Assembly: GCA_009774345.1 (NCBI GenBank)
Contig: VSNR01000002.1
Coordinates: 7,293-71,292, forward strand
Direction of reading: 5' to 3'
Length of the DNA: 64,000 nucleotides
Source: Lachnospiraceae bacterium
GTDB lineage: Bacteria; Bacillota; Clostridia; Lachnospirales; Lachnospiraceae
The notes below the pieces were generated by a model. That model was not told where the DNA came from, did no database searches, and was given only the letters and a program-made list of their open reading frames with translations. The position numbers and the translations under genes are program-made. This document shows positions 53,411-62,720 of the stretch, piece by piece. Position 1 is the first letter of the stretch. The number at the start of each line of letters is the position of its first letter.

Positions 53411-54781
53411 TTATTCATTATTATTGTTCGTGCTGATATCATTATTATTCATCTCTTCACTCGGTTCCTGCTCTATTTCCTCCAAAACCACAGTCATCTG
53501 GTAAGGTTTTTCCAAGGTGACCGTATCCGGCAGATTAAATGTCAGCTCTCCCTGATAGACACCTGCACTCCATTCCGGCAGCTCGAGCTTCTGTAGGAGA
53601 CTGTCCATATCGACCACGCCGATCACGCTCTCCTCCATCACAGCATCCACTGCCGCTCTCGTTCCCGATATGCGGATTGTATAGTTCTCCTGCTCCTTGG
53701 CTTCTTTTAGCGTCACGTTCAGATTTTCAGGTTTGTTGCCAGCGGCAAAACCAGCCGCAAAATTTCTGGAAGGCACTTTCAGCTCTTTGGTCACAAGCTG
53801 CTCGATGCCGACCGTCACACTCACATTGCCATTGAAACTGCTGTCGGCAAACTGCACGCCTGTCGGCAGATACTTCTTGATATTGACAATCGCCGTCTTG
53901 CTCTCCGTCAGATCTTCCACGCTGAGCGCAGGGTCTGACACGACAATTCTGGAAACACCGTCTAATACGCTGCTTCTGCCTGCGATCACCACCGTCTCGG
54001 GCACGCTGACCATCTCGCCGTTGACCACATAGCCCGATGCAGGCTCATCTGGCACCACAAAACTCAGAGGAACAATCTTTGTCGCAAGGATAGACACTGC
54101 CACATCCACTGTCGTGATATTGAGCTTAATGGAATTGTTTCGGATCTCATTGCCCGCCGCATCATAAATCTTCAAGTCCGCTGTCGTATTGATATCTGAC
54201 GAGTAGCCATTGATGTTGATGACCGCCTCAATATGGTCAATCTGGTTAATCAGGGACTCTGGTCCAGAATAGCGCACGACATTCTGGCTCGGTGTGATAC
54301 CCCCAACCACATAACCTGATGCAGGCTCTCCTGTAGTCGATACATTGATCACCTTCTGGTCACGGTCCATCTTCTCGATCGCAAGCTTCACATTGTCAAT
54401 ATTCGTCCTAAATTCCAGCTCTGAATTGTTGCGCGTGCTCGACACCCGGATTCCCACCGTATTCATAAACGTCAGCTCAGACATATCCGCGACCGCTTTC
54501 AAATCATCTCTTGTCACATAGTCAAACACAGAACTTTTGCCGATCGCTGTGACATTGACGGTGTCTGTCCCGTCCAGCACCTCATAGACCTTGCCCTCAT
54601 TCGTGATGAGGTCTGCATTGATGATCTCTACTGGAATATTGTTAAAGACTTTTTTCTCCACCGGATCGGTAATGCTGTCCACCATAAACCACAGACCGCA
54701 GGATATGACGACTGCCAACAGCTTGAGCCCAATATTGTTTGTGATCATGCCAACTGCTTTCTTCAAGATACTACTTTTCAT
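53411..54781 (-). CDS. cdaR: CdaA regulator (YbbR repeat protein)
   Basis: A protein of 456 residues with one N-terminal membrane helix (about 16-33, LKLLAVVISCGLWF). Several YbbR-like extracytoplasmic repeats follow, each with a PASGYVV- or LxVP-type turn. CdaR modulates the c-di-AMP cyclase CdaA. The C-terminal 15 residues are low-complexity, rich in Asn with a few Ser/Thr/Glu. The ATG overlaps the cdaA gene by 11 bases. Order cdaA-cdaR-glmM is conserved in Firmicutes. Confidence 0.92.
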   Translation of the reverse strand: MKSSILKKAVGMITNNIGLKLLAVVISCGLWFMVDSITDPVEKKVFNNIPVEIINADLITNEGKVYEVLDGTDTVNVTAIGKSSVFDYVTRDDLKAVADMSELTFMNTVGIRVSSTRNNSELEFRTNIDNVKLAIEKMDRDQKVINVSTTGEPASGYVVGGITPSQNVVRYSGPESLINQIDHIEAVININGYSSDINTTADLKIYDAAGNEIRNNSIKLNITTVDVAVSILATKIVPLSFVVPDEPASGYVVNGEMVSVPETVVIAGRSSVLDGVSRIVVSDPALSVEDLTESKTAIVNIKKYLPTGVQFADSSFNGNVSVTVGIEQLVTKELKVPSRNFAAGFAAGNKPENLNVTLKEAKEQENYTIRISGTRAAVDAVMEESVIGVVDMDSLLQKLELPEWSAGVYQGELTFNLPDTVTLEKPYQMTVVLEEIEQEPSEEMNNNDISTNNNNE

Positions 54782-55652
54782 CCTTAGCCCTACCTTTCCA
54801 GAGCCTGCGCTTCTTATTGTCCTCCACTTCTTTATTCTGTATCATACTGATCTTCTCCCGCAGCCCGTTCGCGTCAAGATTGCGGTAGAGTTTTCCCTCA
54901 TAGGTGACGCTGACATGCCCTGTCTCCTCCGATACAATGATCGTGAGTGCGTCGGTGACTTCGGAGATTCCGATGCCTGCGCGGTGTCTGGTTCCCAGTT
55001 CCTTGCTGATGCCCATATTGTCAGACAAGGGCAGATAGCAGGTCGCCGACACAATCCGGTTTCCCCGTATGATCACCGCACCATCGTGAAGCGGCGTATT
55101 ATGTTCAAAGATATTGATGATCAGCTGGCTGGAAATCAGCCCATCCACCTCAATACCGGTTCTCTCGTACTCTGTGAGCAGCACATTCTGCTCGATCACC
55201 ATCAATGCCCCTGTCTTGACCTTGCCCATCTCAAAGCTTGCCTTGACCAGATCATTGACTGTCTTGTCTGAGAAGCGCTCATCGGTCGGCTTTTCAAACG
55301 TGATCACATTCGTGATAAAACTTTTTCTGCCAAGCTCCTCCAAAGCATGCCGCAGCTCCGGCTGTAGGACAACAATCACCGCAATCACTGCAAGGCTCAG
55401 CACATTCTGCACAATCCAGACAATCGTGTGCATTTTGAAAAAGACTGCCAGCAGAATAAATGCCATAATAATCATGATTCCCTTCATGAGCAGCCACACC
55501 TTCGTGTGCTTTGCCCATGCCATGATTTGATACAGTAAAAAGGATATAATGATAACCTCCACTATATCCTCCCACCTGATGTTAAAACTGCGCAGAGAAA
55601 AAGTCTCCGCCATTGAACTAAGACGTTCAAGAATCATATCCATTTGATCCAT
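54771..55652 (-). CDS. cdaA: Diadenylate cyclase (c-di-AMP synthase)
   Basis: A protein of 293 residues. Three N-terminal membrane helices (about 30-98) precede a DisA_N/DAC domain. The catalytic DGA is at D190-A192 (HDGAVII) and the ATP-binding RHR at R222-R224 (TRHRAGIG). It makes c-di-AMP, which controls osmolyte and cell-wall balance. It overlaps cdaR by 11 bases and follows a membrane protein gene by five bases. Confidence 0.95.
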   Translation of the reverse strand: MDQMDMILERLSSMAETFSLRSFNIRWEDIVEVIIISFLLYQIMAWAKHTKVWLLMKGIMIIMAFILLAVFFKMHTIVWIVQNVLSLAVIAVIVVLQPELRHALEELGRKSFITNVITFEKPTDERFSDKTVNDLVKASFEMGKVKTGALMVIEQNVLLTEYERTGIEVDGLISSQLIINIFEHNTPLHDGAVIIRGNRIVSATCYLPLSDNMGISKELGTRHRAGIGISEVTDALTIIVSEETGHVSVTYEGKLYRNLDANGLREKISMIQNKEVEDNKKRRLWKGRAKDEK

Positions 55653-55657
55653 CCCTC

Positions 55658-56617
55658 TTATCTATCCCTCTTCTGCTCTCTGACTGCCTTTTCGGGTACT
55701 CTGATTGTCTTCACCCTTTTTTGTGGCGCCGCCACCGTATTCTTTGGAACTGCTTTCACATAATAGTAATACTCGTCATCCTCAAACTGCACATACTCTG
55801 TCCGCGAATAGTCTACATTAAAGACAAAAAATTCCAAAATTTTCGCCAAAATCACTGACAGGACACTGCCGACGATCAATCCCATAATGGAAAGTTTCGT
55901 ATTATACATCAGATCTCCAAACAAAAGAACCAGCACATCAAGAAGTGCCCCTGTAATGATCGCGATCGTCCATGCATAATCAACACTGAGTCTTCTGATA
56001 AAATAGACGACAATCAACGTGCCGACAAAAGCCGCCAATGTCACATACATTGTTTTATTGTCCAGCATGCCATCAATAATATATCGAAATTTTTCCAGCG
56101 CGCCATCCTCCTCAAAAGTACTGAGAATCGACGCGCTTTCAATCATATATCCTATTGTATAGTACACAATTGCCCCGCTCGCCACGGAAACTGCCGAAAA
56201 CGGAGTTCCTGCGAGTCCCACTGCAATCGGCATTACATAAGGAATCTTTAATACGAAACACAATGGTGTCAGCAGTACTGCTATTGTATCCTTTGGCGAA
56301 AAACGAAAATAGAGAATAAAAAGCAGCAAAAACACCACCAGCATAATCAGTGCACACTCCATCGAAAATTTATACAAATGACCAAGTGTTACTGCCGCAG
56401 CCGCAACCACAATAAAATTCATCGGAAGAAATGAACACATGAGTGCCAGCACCAGCACGACTGCCGATTTTTTCAGTTCACTCATATAACCGATACTGCT
56501 GTTGATCATCACCAACGTCACCAGTGCCAGAAAAAACTTAAAAACAGGCGTAAGATACAATTCATATTTACTGTAAAATTTTTTCAACTGTTCCCTAAAA
56601 ACCAATAGGTCTGTCAT
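55658..56617 (-). CDS. Conserved multi-pass membrane protein, function unknown
   Basis: A protein of 319 residues with about nine hydrophobic helices between residues 20 and 270. The C-terminal tail is cytoplasmic-looking, hydrophilic, acidic then basic (QFEDDEYYYYVKA and a Lys/Arg end). No catalytic motif is visible. It precedes cdaA and follows a smaller membrane protein; both may be part of a recD2-to-ptsH unit. No family is recognised with certainty; a transport or cell-envelope role is possible. Confidence 0.82.
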   Translation of the reverse strand: MTDLLVFREQLKKFYSKYELYLTPVFKFFLALVTLVMINSSIGYMSELKKSAVVLVLALMCSFLPMNFIVVAAAAVTLGHLYKFSMECALIMLVVFLLLFILYFRFSPKDTIAVLLTPLCFVLKIPYVMPIAVGLAGTPFSAVSVASGAIVYYTIGYMIESASILSTFEEDGALEKFRYIIDGMLDNKTMYVTLAAFVGTLIVVYFIRRLSVDYAWTIAIITGALLDVLVLLFGDLMYNTKLSIMGLIVGSVLSVILAKILEFFVFNVDYSRTEYVQFEDDEYYYYVKAVPKNTVAAPQKRVKTIRVPEKAVREQKRDR

Positions 56618-56636
56618 AATTATTTCCTCTCTAGCC

Positions 56637-57047
56637 TTACTTTAAATCTCTGCTCTTCATCTCCCTTTCATACATATAGGAGAGTTTTTTGAGATTGTTG
56701 TAATATGTTTTAAGGCTTTTTCTAGCCTTTGTATACCGATAGGTATAAACCCCGTATGCAATAAATGCATACGTCGCCGTAAAGATCAGATAATAAATAA
56801 TCACGGACTTCGCAAACTCCAGCAGATCCATCTTGTAAATCTCTGCCATAAACACTTCAAAATCGTATAAAATAAACATTGCAAATAAAAGGACATATGC
56901 AATTGTCGCACTGATAATAGACTTAATGACCTGCAATCCAATATAATCTCCACGAAAATAATTGCCAATTGCAACGTTCTTTCTTCCTTCTTCGGCCTCA
57001 TAACACGCCATCTTGGTCATTAATCTTATTCTTTCCTCATTTAACAT
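56637..57047 (-). CDS. Small two-helix membrane protein, function unknown
   Basis: A protein of 136 residues. Residues 1-35 are hydrophilic (MLNEERIRLMTKMACYEAEEG), two hydrophobic helices lie near 40-62 and 83-104, and a basic, Tyr-rich helix forms the C-terminus. The gene lies between the YvyF-like gene and the membrane protein upstream of cdaA. No known domain is recognised. Short gaps on both sides suggest co-transcription with its neighbours. Confidence 0.8.
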   Translation of the reverse strand: MLNEERIRLMTKMACYEAEEGRKNVAIGNYFRGDYIGLQVIKSIISATIAYVLLFAMFILYDFEVFMAEIYKMDLLEFAKSVIIYYLIFTATYAFIAYGVYTYRYTKARKSLKTYYNNLKKLSYMYEREMKSRDLK

Positions 57048-57096
57048 ACCTTTTTTCCTTCAGCAATTCTACTCACGCTCTGTCAGCCGATGCATG

Positions 57097-57507
57097 TCAT
57101 CTGTCCAAGAAGCGCATCTTGTTTCCCGACGGCTGCGTTTTCTTAGGCTCTGCATGGACTGCCTTTGGCTTCTCCATAACACTAGACAGATTGTTCGTCA
57201 TCTCACGTTTGCATTTCTCACAGTACTTTCCTGAGCGAATCATCTCCCCGCAGTTCTCACAGGGAATCTTCACTGGCGAATCCGCTGTAAACTCCAGACG
57301 CTCCTCTCTGATCCACTGCTGGATCTGACCTGGATCAATCTCACATGCCTCCGATACATCTTTGATCCCCGCAGTACGGTTCTCGCGAATGTATTTCTTT
57401 ACTTCCTGAAACTTCTGTTCAAGCTTTTCCCTGCAGGCGGGGCAGATTGGAGCACCCATGATGTGATTAAATAGTTTTCCGCATTTTCTGCAATTCCTTA
57501 CGTTCAT
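57097..57507 (-). CDS. yvyF: YvyF-like flagellar-operon zinc protein (TIGR03826 type)
   Basis: A protein of 136 residues. Two Cys4-like zinc clusters are visible: CRKC...CPAC near 6-26 and CENC...CEKC near 80-97, with a helix-turn-helix-like region (IKDVSEACEIDPGQIQQWI) between them. Bacillus YvyF lies next to comF and flagellar regulator genes, as here next to comFC. The ATG at 57507 follows GGAGGG and is preferred over an earlier start. The function of the family is poorly known; a regulatory role in motility is possible. Confidence 0.83.
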   Translation of the reverse strand: MNVRNCRKCGKLFNHIMGAPICPACREKLEQKFQEVKKYIRENRTAGIKDVSEACEIDPGQIQQWIREERLEFTADSPVKIPCENCGEMIRSGKYCEKCKREMTNNLSSVMEKPKAVHAEPKKTQPSGNKMRFLDR

Positions 57508-57535
57508 AGAAATCCCTCCACTTAAATTTATATTC

Positions 57536-58267
57536 CTACATTCCCTCTCCGATGCAGAGTGCAATGAAATAAACCGACTTCACTCCATGCCGCTTTAGCT
57601 CCAAGGCAACAGCATCCAAAGTACTACCCGTCGTATAAATATCGTCTATAAGGATAGTTTTATTTAATTTTACAACATTTGTGCTAATATTGAAAGCCTT
57701 TTTCAAATTATTTTGTCTTTCCTGTATTGTAAGTTCTTTTTGAGGAACTGTTTTCCGGCTTCTCTGAACCAGTTTATCATACATCGGAATCCCTGTAAGC
57801 CTTGACAACTCTGCCGCGACAAGCTCCGCCTGATTATATCCCCGGCATCTGAGCCTGGATGGATGTATCGGCACCGGAATAATCGCATCTGCATCCATCA
57901 ACAGGATCTCATGCGAAAGCCATCTACAGATCTCCTGCGCATAAAAAGCCGCATACTCGCAGCGTCCGCCATACTTGAACCGGTAAACACTCTTTCTCAT
58001 ACTCTGGTAATCATAGAGTGCATAACCATAGTCATAGACATGCCTGCGCCGCTGACAATCTGCACAAAACTCCTGTCCATCACCCATAAGCTGTTTTCCG
58101 CAGCGTCTGCATCGCGGTTCCACAATATATTGCGGTTTTGCCGCACACTGTCTACAGATCAACCCTTCTCCAACTGGAATAAGATCATCGCACACGGGGC
58201 ACCTTCTTGGAAAAACCATATTGCACAATACATCCCTCAGTCGGGTTCCTGATTCATGATCTCGCAT
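57536..58267 (-). CDS. comFC: ComFC-like phosphoribosyltransferase-fold protein
   Basis: A protein of 243 residues. An N-terminal zinc ribbon has CPVC...CRQC and CRRC...CADC pairs within about 22-75. The phosphoribosyltransferase fold carries the PRPP loop ILIDDIYTTGST near residue 207. ComFC supports natural transformation in Bacillus. The ATG at 58267 overlaps the end of recD2 by 31 bases and gives the usual family N-terminus (LRDVLCNMVFPRRC). A full competence set is not visible in the window. Confidence 0.9.
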   Translation of the reverse strand: MRDHESGTRLRDVLCNMVFPRRCPVCDDLIPVGEGLICRQCAAKPQYIVEPRCRRCGKQLMGDGQEFCADCQRRRHVYDYGYALYDYQSMRKSVYRFKYGGRCEYAAFYAQEICRWLSHEILLMDADAIIPVPIHPSRLRCRGYNQAELVAAELSRLTGIPMYDKLVQRSRKTVPQKELTIQERQNNLKKAFNISTNVVKLNKTILIDDIYTTGSTLDAVALELKRHGVKSVYFIALCIGEGM

Positions 58268-60492
58268 ATTCTTTCCCTTAAACCTGTATATCGTTTCTGC
58301 TCACTCTCATTTGCTATCATCTGATTCACTGTCTCTTTGCTGCCAAGTATTGTCACACAGTTTTTTGCCCTCGTGACTCCAGTGTAAAGCAAGTTCCGGT
58401 TCAGAAGCATTCTCGGGCCAGTCAGCAGCGGCATCAGCACTGCCGGGTACTCACTGCCCTGTGACTTGTGTATCGTGAGCGCATAAGCCAGTTCAATCTC
58501 ATCCAATCCATTGATCGCATAGGTGACTCTTCTTAGATCATCGTACTCCACCACCACCGTCTTTGCCGTTTCGTTAATCTCTTTTATGATGCCCACATCT
58601 CCATTAAATACACCCTGCCCGCTGTCCACTGCGATACCATACTTGCTGACAATCTCCCACTCCAACTGATAATTATTCTTAATCTGCATCACTTTATCGC
58701 CAAGTCGGAATACACCATCACCATGTGCCAGTTCAAGTTTCTCCGGCGACGGCGGATTGAGATACTGCTGCAAGATCCCGTTGAGCGTCTCCACACCGAG
58801 CGCACCCTTGCGCATCGGCGTAAGCACCTGAATATCAAACATTCCAGCATTGACATATTTGGGCAGTTTTTCTGTTATCAACAAAATCATATGCTTGTAG
58901 ATTACATTGACATTATCCCGCTCCAAAAAGAAAAAATCCTTACTTTTATTATCCAGCTTGATAGGCTTTCCCTCATTAATAAAATGTGCATTCACTACAA
59001 TGTCGCTCTCACCAGCCTGCCGGAAAATTTTTGACAACACCACAGTAGCAATACACTGACTCTCCATCAAGTCCTTCAAAACCTGTCCCGGACCAACAGA
59101 CGGGAGCTGGTTCCTGTCACCAACCATCACCAGCCTCGTACCGGGCGCGATCGCCTTTAGCAGTGACTGGAATAAATGAATGTCCACCATCGACATCTCA
59201 TCAATAATGATGACATCTGCTTCTAGTGGATTCAGTTCATTCTTCTCAAAATGTACTGCCGCCTGCCTGTCATCTGACATACTGCCATTGAGCTCCAATA
59301 AGCGATGAATTGTTTTTGCCTCAAATCCAGTTGCCTCGGTCATGCGCTTCGCTGCCCTGCCTGTTGGCGCCGCCAGAAATATATCCATTCCCTCCTGTTC
59401 AAAATAACGAATAATCATATTGATGGTTGTCGTTTTGCCTGTGCCCGGTCCTCCTGACAGGATAAAAATCCCATTCTGTACTGCCTCAATCACTGCCCTG
59501 CGCTGCAACCCATCTAACTGCATTTGACTGGCCTCTTCCATCTGACGAATCTTGTTCTCAAGGCGATCCAACTCCGTCCTGGTAAACCGCTGAGCTCCAT
59601 CAAACGCCTGCTGAAGCTCATACAGCATTCTGGCACAATTAAGCTCCGCATAATAATAACTCATTCCATAGATGCACCTTATATCTGTTTCCTTCTCCTT
59701 GATCACTAGCTTTTTTTCTATCGCAAGATTTGCGATCTGCGGTGCGATCTGTTCTGGCAGCAGTCCAAGCATAGCACAAGCCCGTTCCAAGAGAAGCTCC
59801 TCCGGGAGATAGACATGTCCCTCCGCCCCCGCCTGCAACAAAGTATAGAGTATTCCGCTTCGAATCCTGTAGTCTGAATCTGTATGTATCCCAATGCGCG
59901 ATGCAATTTCGTCGGCAATACGAAAACCGATTCCAGTGATATCCTCTGCCATCTTATATGGATTCTCCTGCATAATTTTATATAATTTCATCCCATACTG
60001 TTTATAGATTTTAAGTGCGAGCGTATTTGAGATTCCATACTTCTGCAAGAAAATCATGGCATCCCTCGCATCTTTTTTCTCCTCTACCTGCTCTGCGATC
60101 TCTCTCGCTTTCCGATTGCTGATTCCCTTGACCTCTGCCAGCCGATGTGGTTCCTCCTCGATAATCCGAAAGGTATCCTCCCCAAAATGACGCACAATGC
60201 GGGCTGCGAGTGCTGCACCGACCCCCTTGACTGCACCGGATCCAAGATAACGTTCCATAGCAACTTTATCCTCTGGCGCAATCACACTAAAATGTTCCAC
60301 TCGAAACTGCTTTCCATATACGGTATGATCTACATATACGCCTTGTGCCTCTATACTCTCGCCCTCATCCAAATCTGTAAAAATCCCTGTACATGTAATC
60401 TCCAGCTCCTCCACCTTGAGATTGATTACGCCATATCCATCCTCAGGATTTTTATATATAATATGCTCGACAAAGCCCTTCAGTTTCTCCAA
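58237..60492 (-). CDS. recD2: RecD2 ATP-dependent DNA helicase
   Basis: A protein of 751 residues of the RecD2/YrrC family, a 5'-3' helicase involved in DNA repair without RecBC. It has an N-terminal OB-like domain (about 1-75), helix-hairpin-helix motifs (85-200), Walker A GGPGTGKT at 347-354, a DEAD-like IIDEMSMVD block and a late AYALTIHKSQGSE motif. Translation is taken from TTG at 60492 with GGAGGAG eight bases upstream, since this gives the family N-terminus; a TTG eight codons earlier lies in the terminator region. Confidence 0.94.
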   Translation of the reverse strand: MEKLKGFVEHIIYKNPEDGYGVINLKVEELEITCTGIFTDLDEGESIEAQGVYVDHTVYGKQFRVEHFSVIAPEDKVAMERYLGSGAVKGVGAALAARIVRHFGEDTFRIIEEEPHRLAEVKGISNRKAREIAEQVEEKKDARDAMIFLQKYGISNTLALKIYKQYGMKLYKIMQENPYKMAEDITGIGFRIADEIASRIGIHTDSDYRIRSGILYTLLQAGAEGHVYLPEELLLERACAMLGLLPEQIAPQIANLAIEKKLVIKEKETDIRCIYGMSYYYAELNCARMLYELQQAFDGAQRFTRTELDRLENKIRQMEEASQMQLDGLQRRAVIEAVQNGIFILSGGPGTGKTTTINMIIRYFEQEGMDIFLAAPTGRAAKRMTEATGFEAKTIHRLLELNGSMSDDRQAAVHFEKNELNPLEADVIIIDEMSMVDIHLFQSLLKAIAPGTRLVMVGDRNQLPSVGPGQVLKDLMESQCIATVVLSKIFRQAGESDIVVNAHFINEGKPIKLDNKSKDFFFLERDNVNVIYKHMILLITEKLPKYVNAGMFDIQVLTPMRKGALGVETLNGILQQYLNPPSPEKLELAHGDGVFRLGDKVMQIKNNYQLEWEIVSKYGIAVDSGQGVFNGDVGIIKEINETAKTVVVEYDDLRRVTYAINGLDEIELAYALTIHKSQGSEYPAVLMPLLTGPRMLLNRNLLYTGVTRAKNCVTILGSKETVNQMIANESEQKRYTGLRERICEIMNQEPD

Positions 60493-60510
60493 GATGCCCG
60501 CTCCTCCATA

Positions 60511-60548
60511 AAGCAAAAGCCGACCTGTTCATACAAACAAGGTCGGCT
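60511..60548 (-). terminator. Intrinsic terminator between the flagellar genes and recD2
   Basis: A 9-bp stem (60518-60526 with 60540-60548, core AGCCGACC/GGTCGGCT) and a 13-base loop. On the minus strand TTTGCTTT follows the stem. It ends the mbl-flgF-flgG-flgJ-like unit. Confidence 0.8.
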
Positions 60549-60624
60549 GATTTTCATACTTATACCCCTTGCGCGCTTTGGCACGCACACCAATCAATGG
60601 TTTGAAAGTGCTTTCCATTCAAAC

Positions 60625-61017
60625 TTATTCCTCTAAAAGCTCCTCCGGCTGCACTACGCCAATGCCGTAATTGCGTTTCATCTGCTCATACAGGGTATTT
60701 GCCAGTCCCAGCCCATCACCATCTGTCACTTGGCCGCACAGTTCCTGCACCGCAAAATCTTTAAAATAATCTACCATTTTTGAGGCATATCCATCTTCCT
60801 GATCGTCTGAAAAAACCTTCGCCGTCTTCATCATAGACTGAAAGACCTGCTCCACAAAATACGACTCAAATTCCTTGCATGCCTCTTTTAGTTCTTTTTC
60901 CTCCGCCGATGCACTGCTGCTTGAAAGTTTATTCTGCAATGTATCCGCCTTGTTTTTTGAAGCCTGACTTGTCATCATATAATCTGCATATGTAGATCCT
61001 ACTCCACCGATATCCAT
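60625..61017 (-). CDS. Flagellar rod-binding protein (FlgJ N-terminal type)
   Basis: A protein of 130 residues. It matches the rod-binding domain only: KEFESYFVEQVFQSMMKTA near 48-66 and GLGLANTLYEQMKRNYGI near 103-120. The muramidase domain of proteobacterial FlgJ is absent, as usual in Firmicutes. It would assist assembly of the flagellar rod through the cell wall. It follows flgG by 17 bases. Confidence 0.9.
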   Translation of the reverse strand: MDIGGVGSTYADYMMTSQASKNKADTLQNKLSSSSASAEEKELKEACKEFESYFVEQVFQSMMKTAKVFSDDQEDGYASKMVDYFKDFAVQELCGQVTDGDGLGLANTLYEQMKRNYGIGVVQPEELLEE

Positions 61018-61034
61018 CTTCTGTTACCCCCTGC

Positions 61035-61856
61035 TTATCTCTTCAGTTGGTTTGCCTGCTGAAGCATCTCATCTGAGGTAGTGATCACCTTGGAATTTAC
61101 TTCATAAGCTCTCTGTGCCACGATCAGATTTACCATCTCATCCGCAATCTGTACATTGGAGCCTTCCAGGTATCCCTGAATCATCTTTGTCTTTGTCAGA
61201 TTTTCATTTTCAGCTTCATTCATCGCCTCTCCGCTCGCTGCGGTCTCAGAGTACAAGCTGTCGCCCTCTCTGTACAAACCTGCGGGATTGTTGAACTGCC
61301 ACAGTCCAATGCGAATCCCCAGACTCTGCGGCACACCTTTTTCATCTGGATAGTACAGCATACCATCGTTGCGTCCAACTGAGATCTTGCTGGCAACCAT
61401 ATCATCATCCTCAAGAACAATCGGTTCTCCCTCCGAGTTCAACACCGGAAGCCCGTCTGTCGTTTCCAGCGTCAATCCCTCTGTGCCCACTGCAAATACA
61501 AAATTACCATTTCTGGTATAAAAAGTCTCGCCATCCGCGCCCCGGATACCAAAGAAGCCGCGCCCATTCAATGCGAAGTTTGACTCGCCCGGTGTCTCTA
61601 ACAGACTTCCGTCTGTAAAGATCGCTGTGATCGCATTGTTGCGCACACCCAGACCTACCTCTGTACCGATCGGCTTGTTCTCGCCGTTTGCGGTCGTGGT
61701 CTTTGTCTGTATTGTCTGGTATAAAAGTGATTTAAACTCCATCACTTCCGCCTTGTATCCCGTCGTGTTTACATTGGCTAGATTGTTGGAAATATTATCT
61801 ACATTCAGCTGCTGTGCAATCATGCCTGTTGCACCTGTCCATAATGACCGTACCAT
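61035..61856 (-). CDS. flgG: Flagellar rod/hook protein FlgG (FlhP-like)
   Basis: A protein of 273 residues. The N-terminal rod motif NNLANVNTTGYKA and the C-terminal helix EMVNLIVAQRAYEVNSKVI are the two coiled-coil regions that form the axial core; a variable domain lies between. It is the distal-rod type, close to B. subtilis FlhP. It follows a flgF-like gene by 29 bases and mbl further up, an order conserved in Firmicutes. Confidence 0.93.
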   Translation of the reverse strand: MVRSLWTGATGMIAQQLNVDNISNNLANVNTTGYKAEVMEFKSLLYQTIQTKTTTANGENKPIGTEVGLGVRNNAITAIFTDGSLLETPGESNFALNGRGFFGIRGADGETFYTRNGNFVFAVGTEGLTLETTDGLPVLNSEGEPIVLEDDDMVASKISVGRNDGMLYYPDEKGVPQSLGIRIGLWQFNNPAGLYREGDSLYSETAASGEAMNEAENENLTKTKMIQGYLEGSNVQIADEMVNLIVAQRAYEVNSKVITTSDEMLQQANQLKR

Positions 61857-61885
61857 TTACCGTTCCCTCCTACACTCTGTTTCCC

Positions 61886-62662
61886 TTATACTTTGCTTAA
61901 CGTCATTGTCTTCTCAAGCGTGTCATCAAATGTCGTCAGCATCTTCTGGTTTGACTCATACTGCCGTGAAATCGTGATCATGTTTACCATTTCCTTGACA
62001 ACAGACGCATTGGACATTTCAAGGAATCCCTGAAATACTTCTGCTTTTTCCGGTTCGATTTCCACCGCACCTTCCGTGGCATCCCACATCGTCTCCCCAT
62101 AATGGGTCAGATAATTGGTATCCTCAAAATCCGATAGTTTCAGGCTTGCCACAAGTCTATCGTCCTGAAAAATATTTCCAGCGCGGTCAAACACTGTGGA
62201 ACCCGCCGTGGTAGAGAGCTGGATTCTGCCATTCTCACCGAGAACATAGTCGCCGTCCTTTGTCACCAGATAGCCGTCCTTTGTGATGGTAAATCCGCCA
62301 TCCCTCGTATATTTTGTAGAGGTCTCTCCCGCTTTATTGGTAAATTCTATATTGAAAAATCCCTTCCCGCCAATCGCCAGATCAAATGTGTTTTCCGTCG
62401 TTCTAAACGACCCCTGTGAAAAATCTGTGTAGGTCTCACCGATTTTTACCCCCAGACTCATGTTCCCAAGTTTTTTAGGGGTGTTGGGCGTCTCAGTCCA
62501 GTCTTTGATTTTTACTGCCATCACATCCGAATATGCCTGACTTGTCGAACCTTCCTTCTTAAAGCCGACAGTGTTGACATTCGCCAGACTGTTTGACATA
62601 ATGTCCATTCTGTACTGTTCATTCAACATGCCGGTATATGATGTATATAGACCTCTAAGCAT
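61886..62662 (-). CDS. flgF: Flagellar rod protein FlgF/FlgG family (FlhO-like)
   Basis: A protein of 258 residues. NSLANVNTVGFKKEGS near 28-43 is the flagellar axial N-terminal motif, and the C-terminal EMVNMITISRQYESNQKML carries the second one. It is the FlhO-type proximal partner of the next FlgG. It lies after mbl, matching the mbl-flhO-flhP order of Bacillus. Confidence 0.92.
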   Translation of the reverse strand: MLRGLYTSYTGMLNEQYRMDIMSNSLANVNTVGFKKEGSTSQAYSDVMAVKIKDWTETPNTPKKLGNMSLGVKIGETYTDFSQGSFRTTENTFDLAIGGKGFFNIEFTNKAGETSTKYTRDGGFTITKDGYLVTKDGDYVLGENGRIQLSTTAGSTVFDRAGNIFQDDRLVASLKLSDFEDTNYLTHYGETMWDATEGAVEIEPEKAEVFQGFLEMSNASVVKEMVNMITISRQYESNQKMLTTFDDTLEKTMTLSKV

Positions 62663-62720
62663 AAGCTCCTCCTAATTTGCACTTCCGGTTCAACATGCTG
62701 TCAAAGACCGCCTCCGCCAA

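Noticed and set aside
53411..53460. ATTATT-rich tandem pattern at the end of cdaR.
   Set aside because: It encodes the Asn-rich low-complexity C-terminus of CdaR; it is coding repeat, not an operator or CRISPR-like array.
60601..60623. TTTGAA...TTCAAA inverted repeat next to the flgJ-like gene.
   Set aside because: It is AT-rich and short, and the stronger hairpin at 60518-60548 explains termination.
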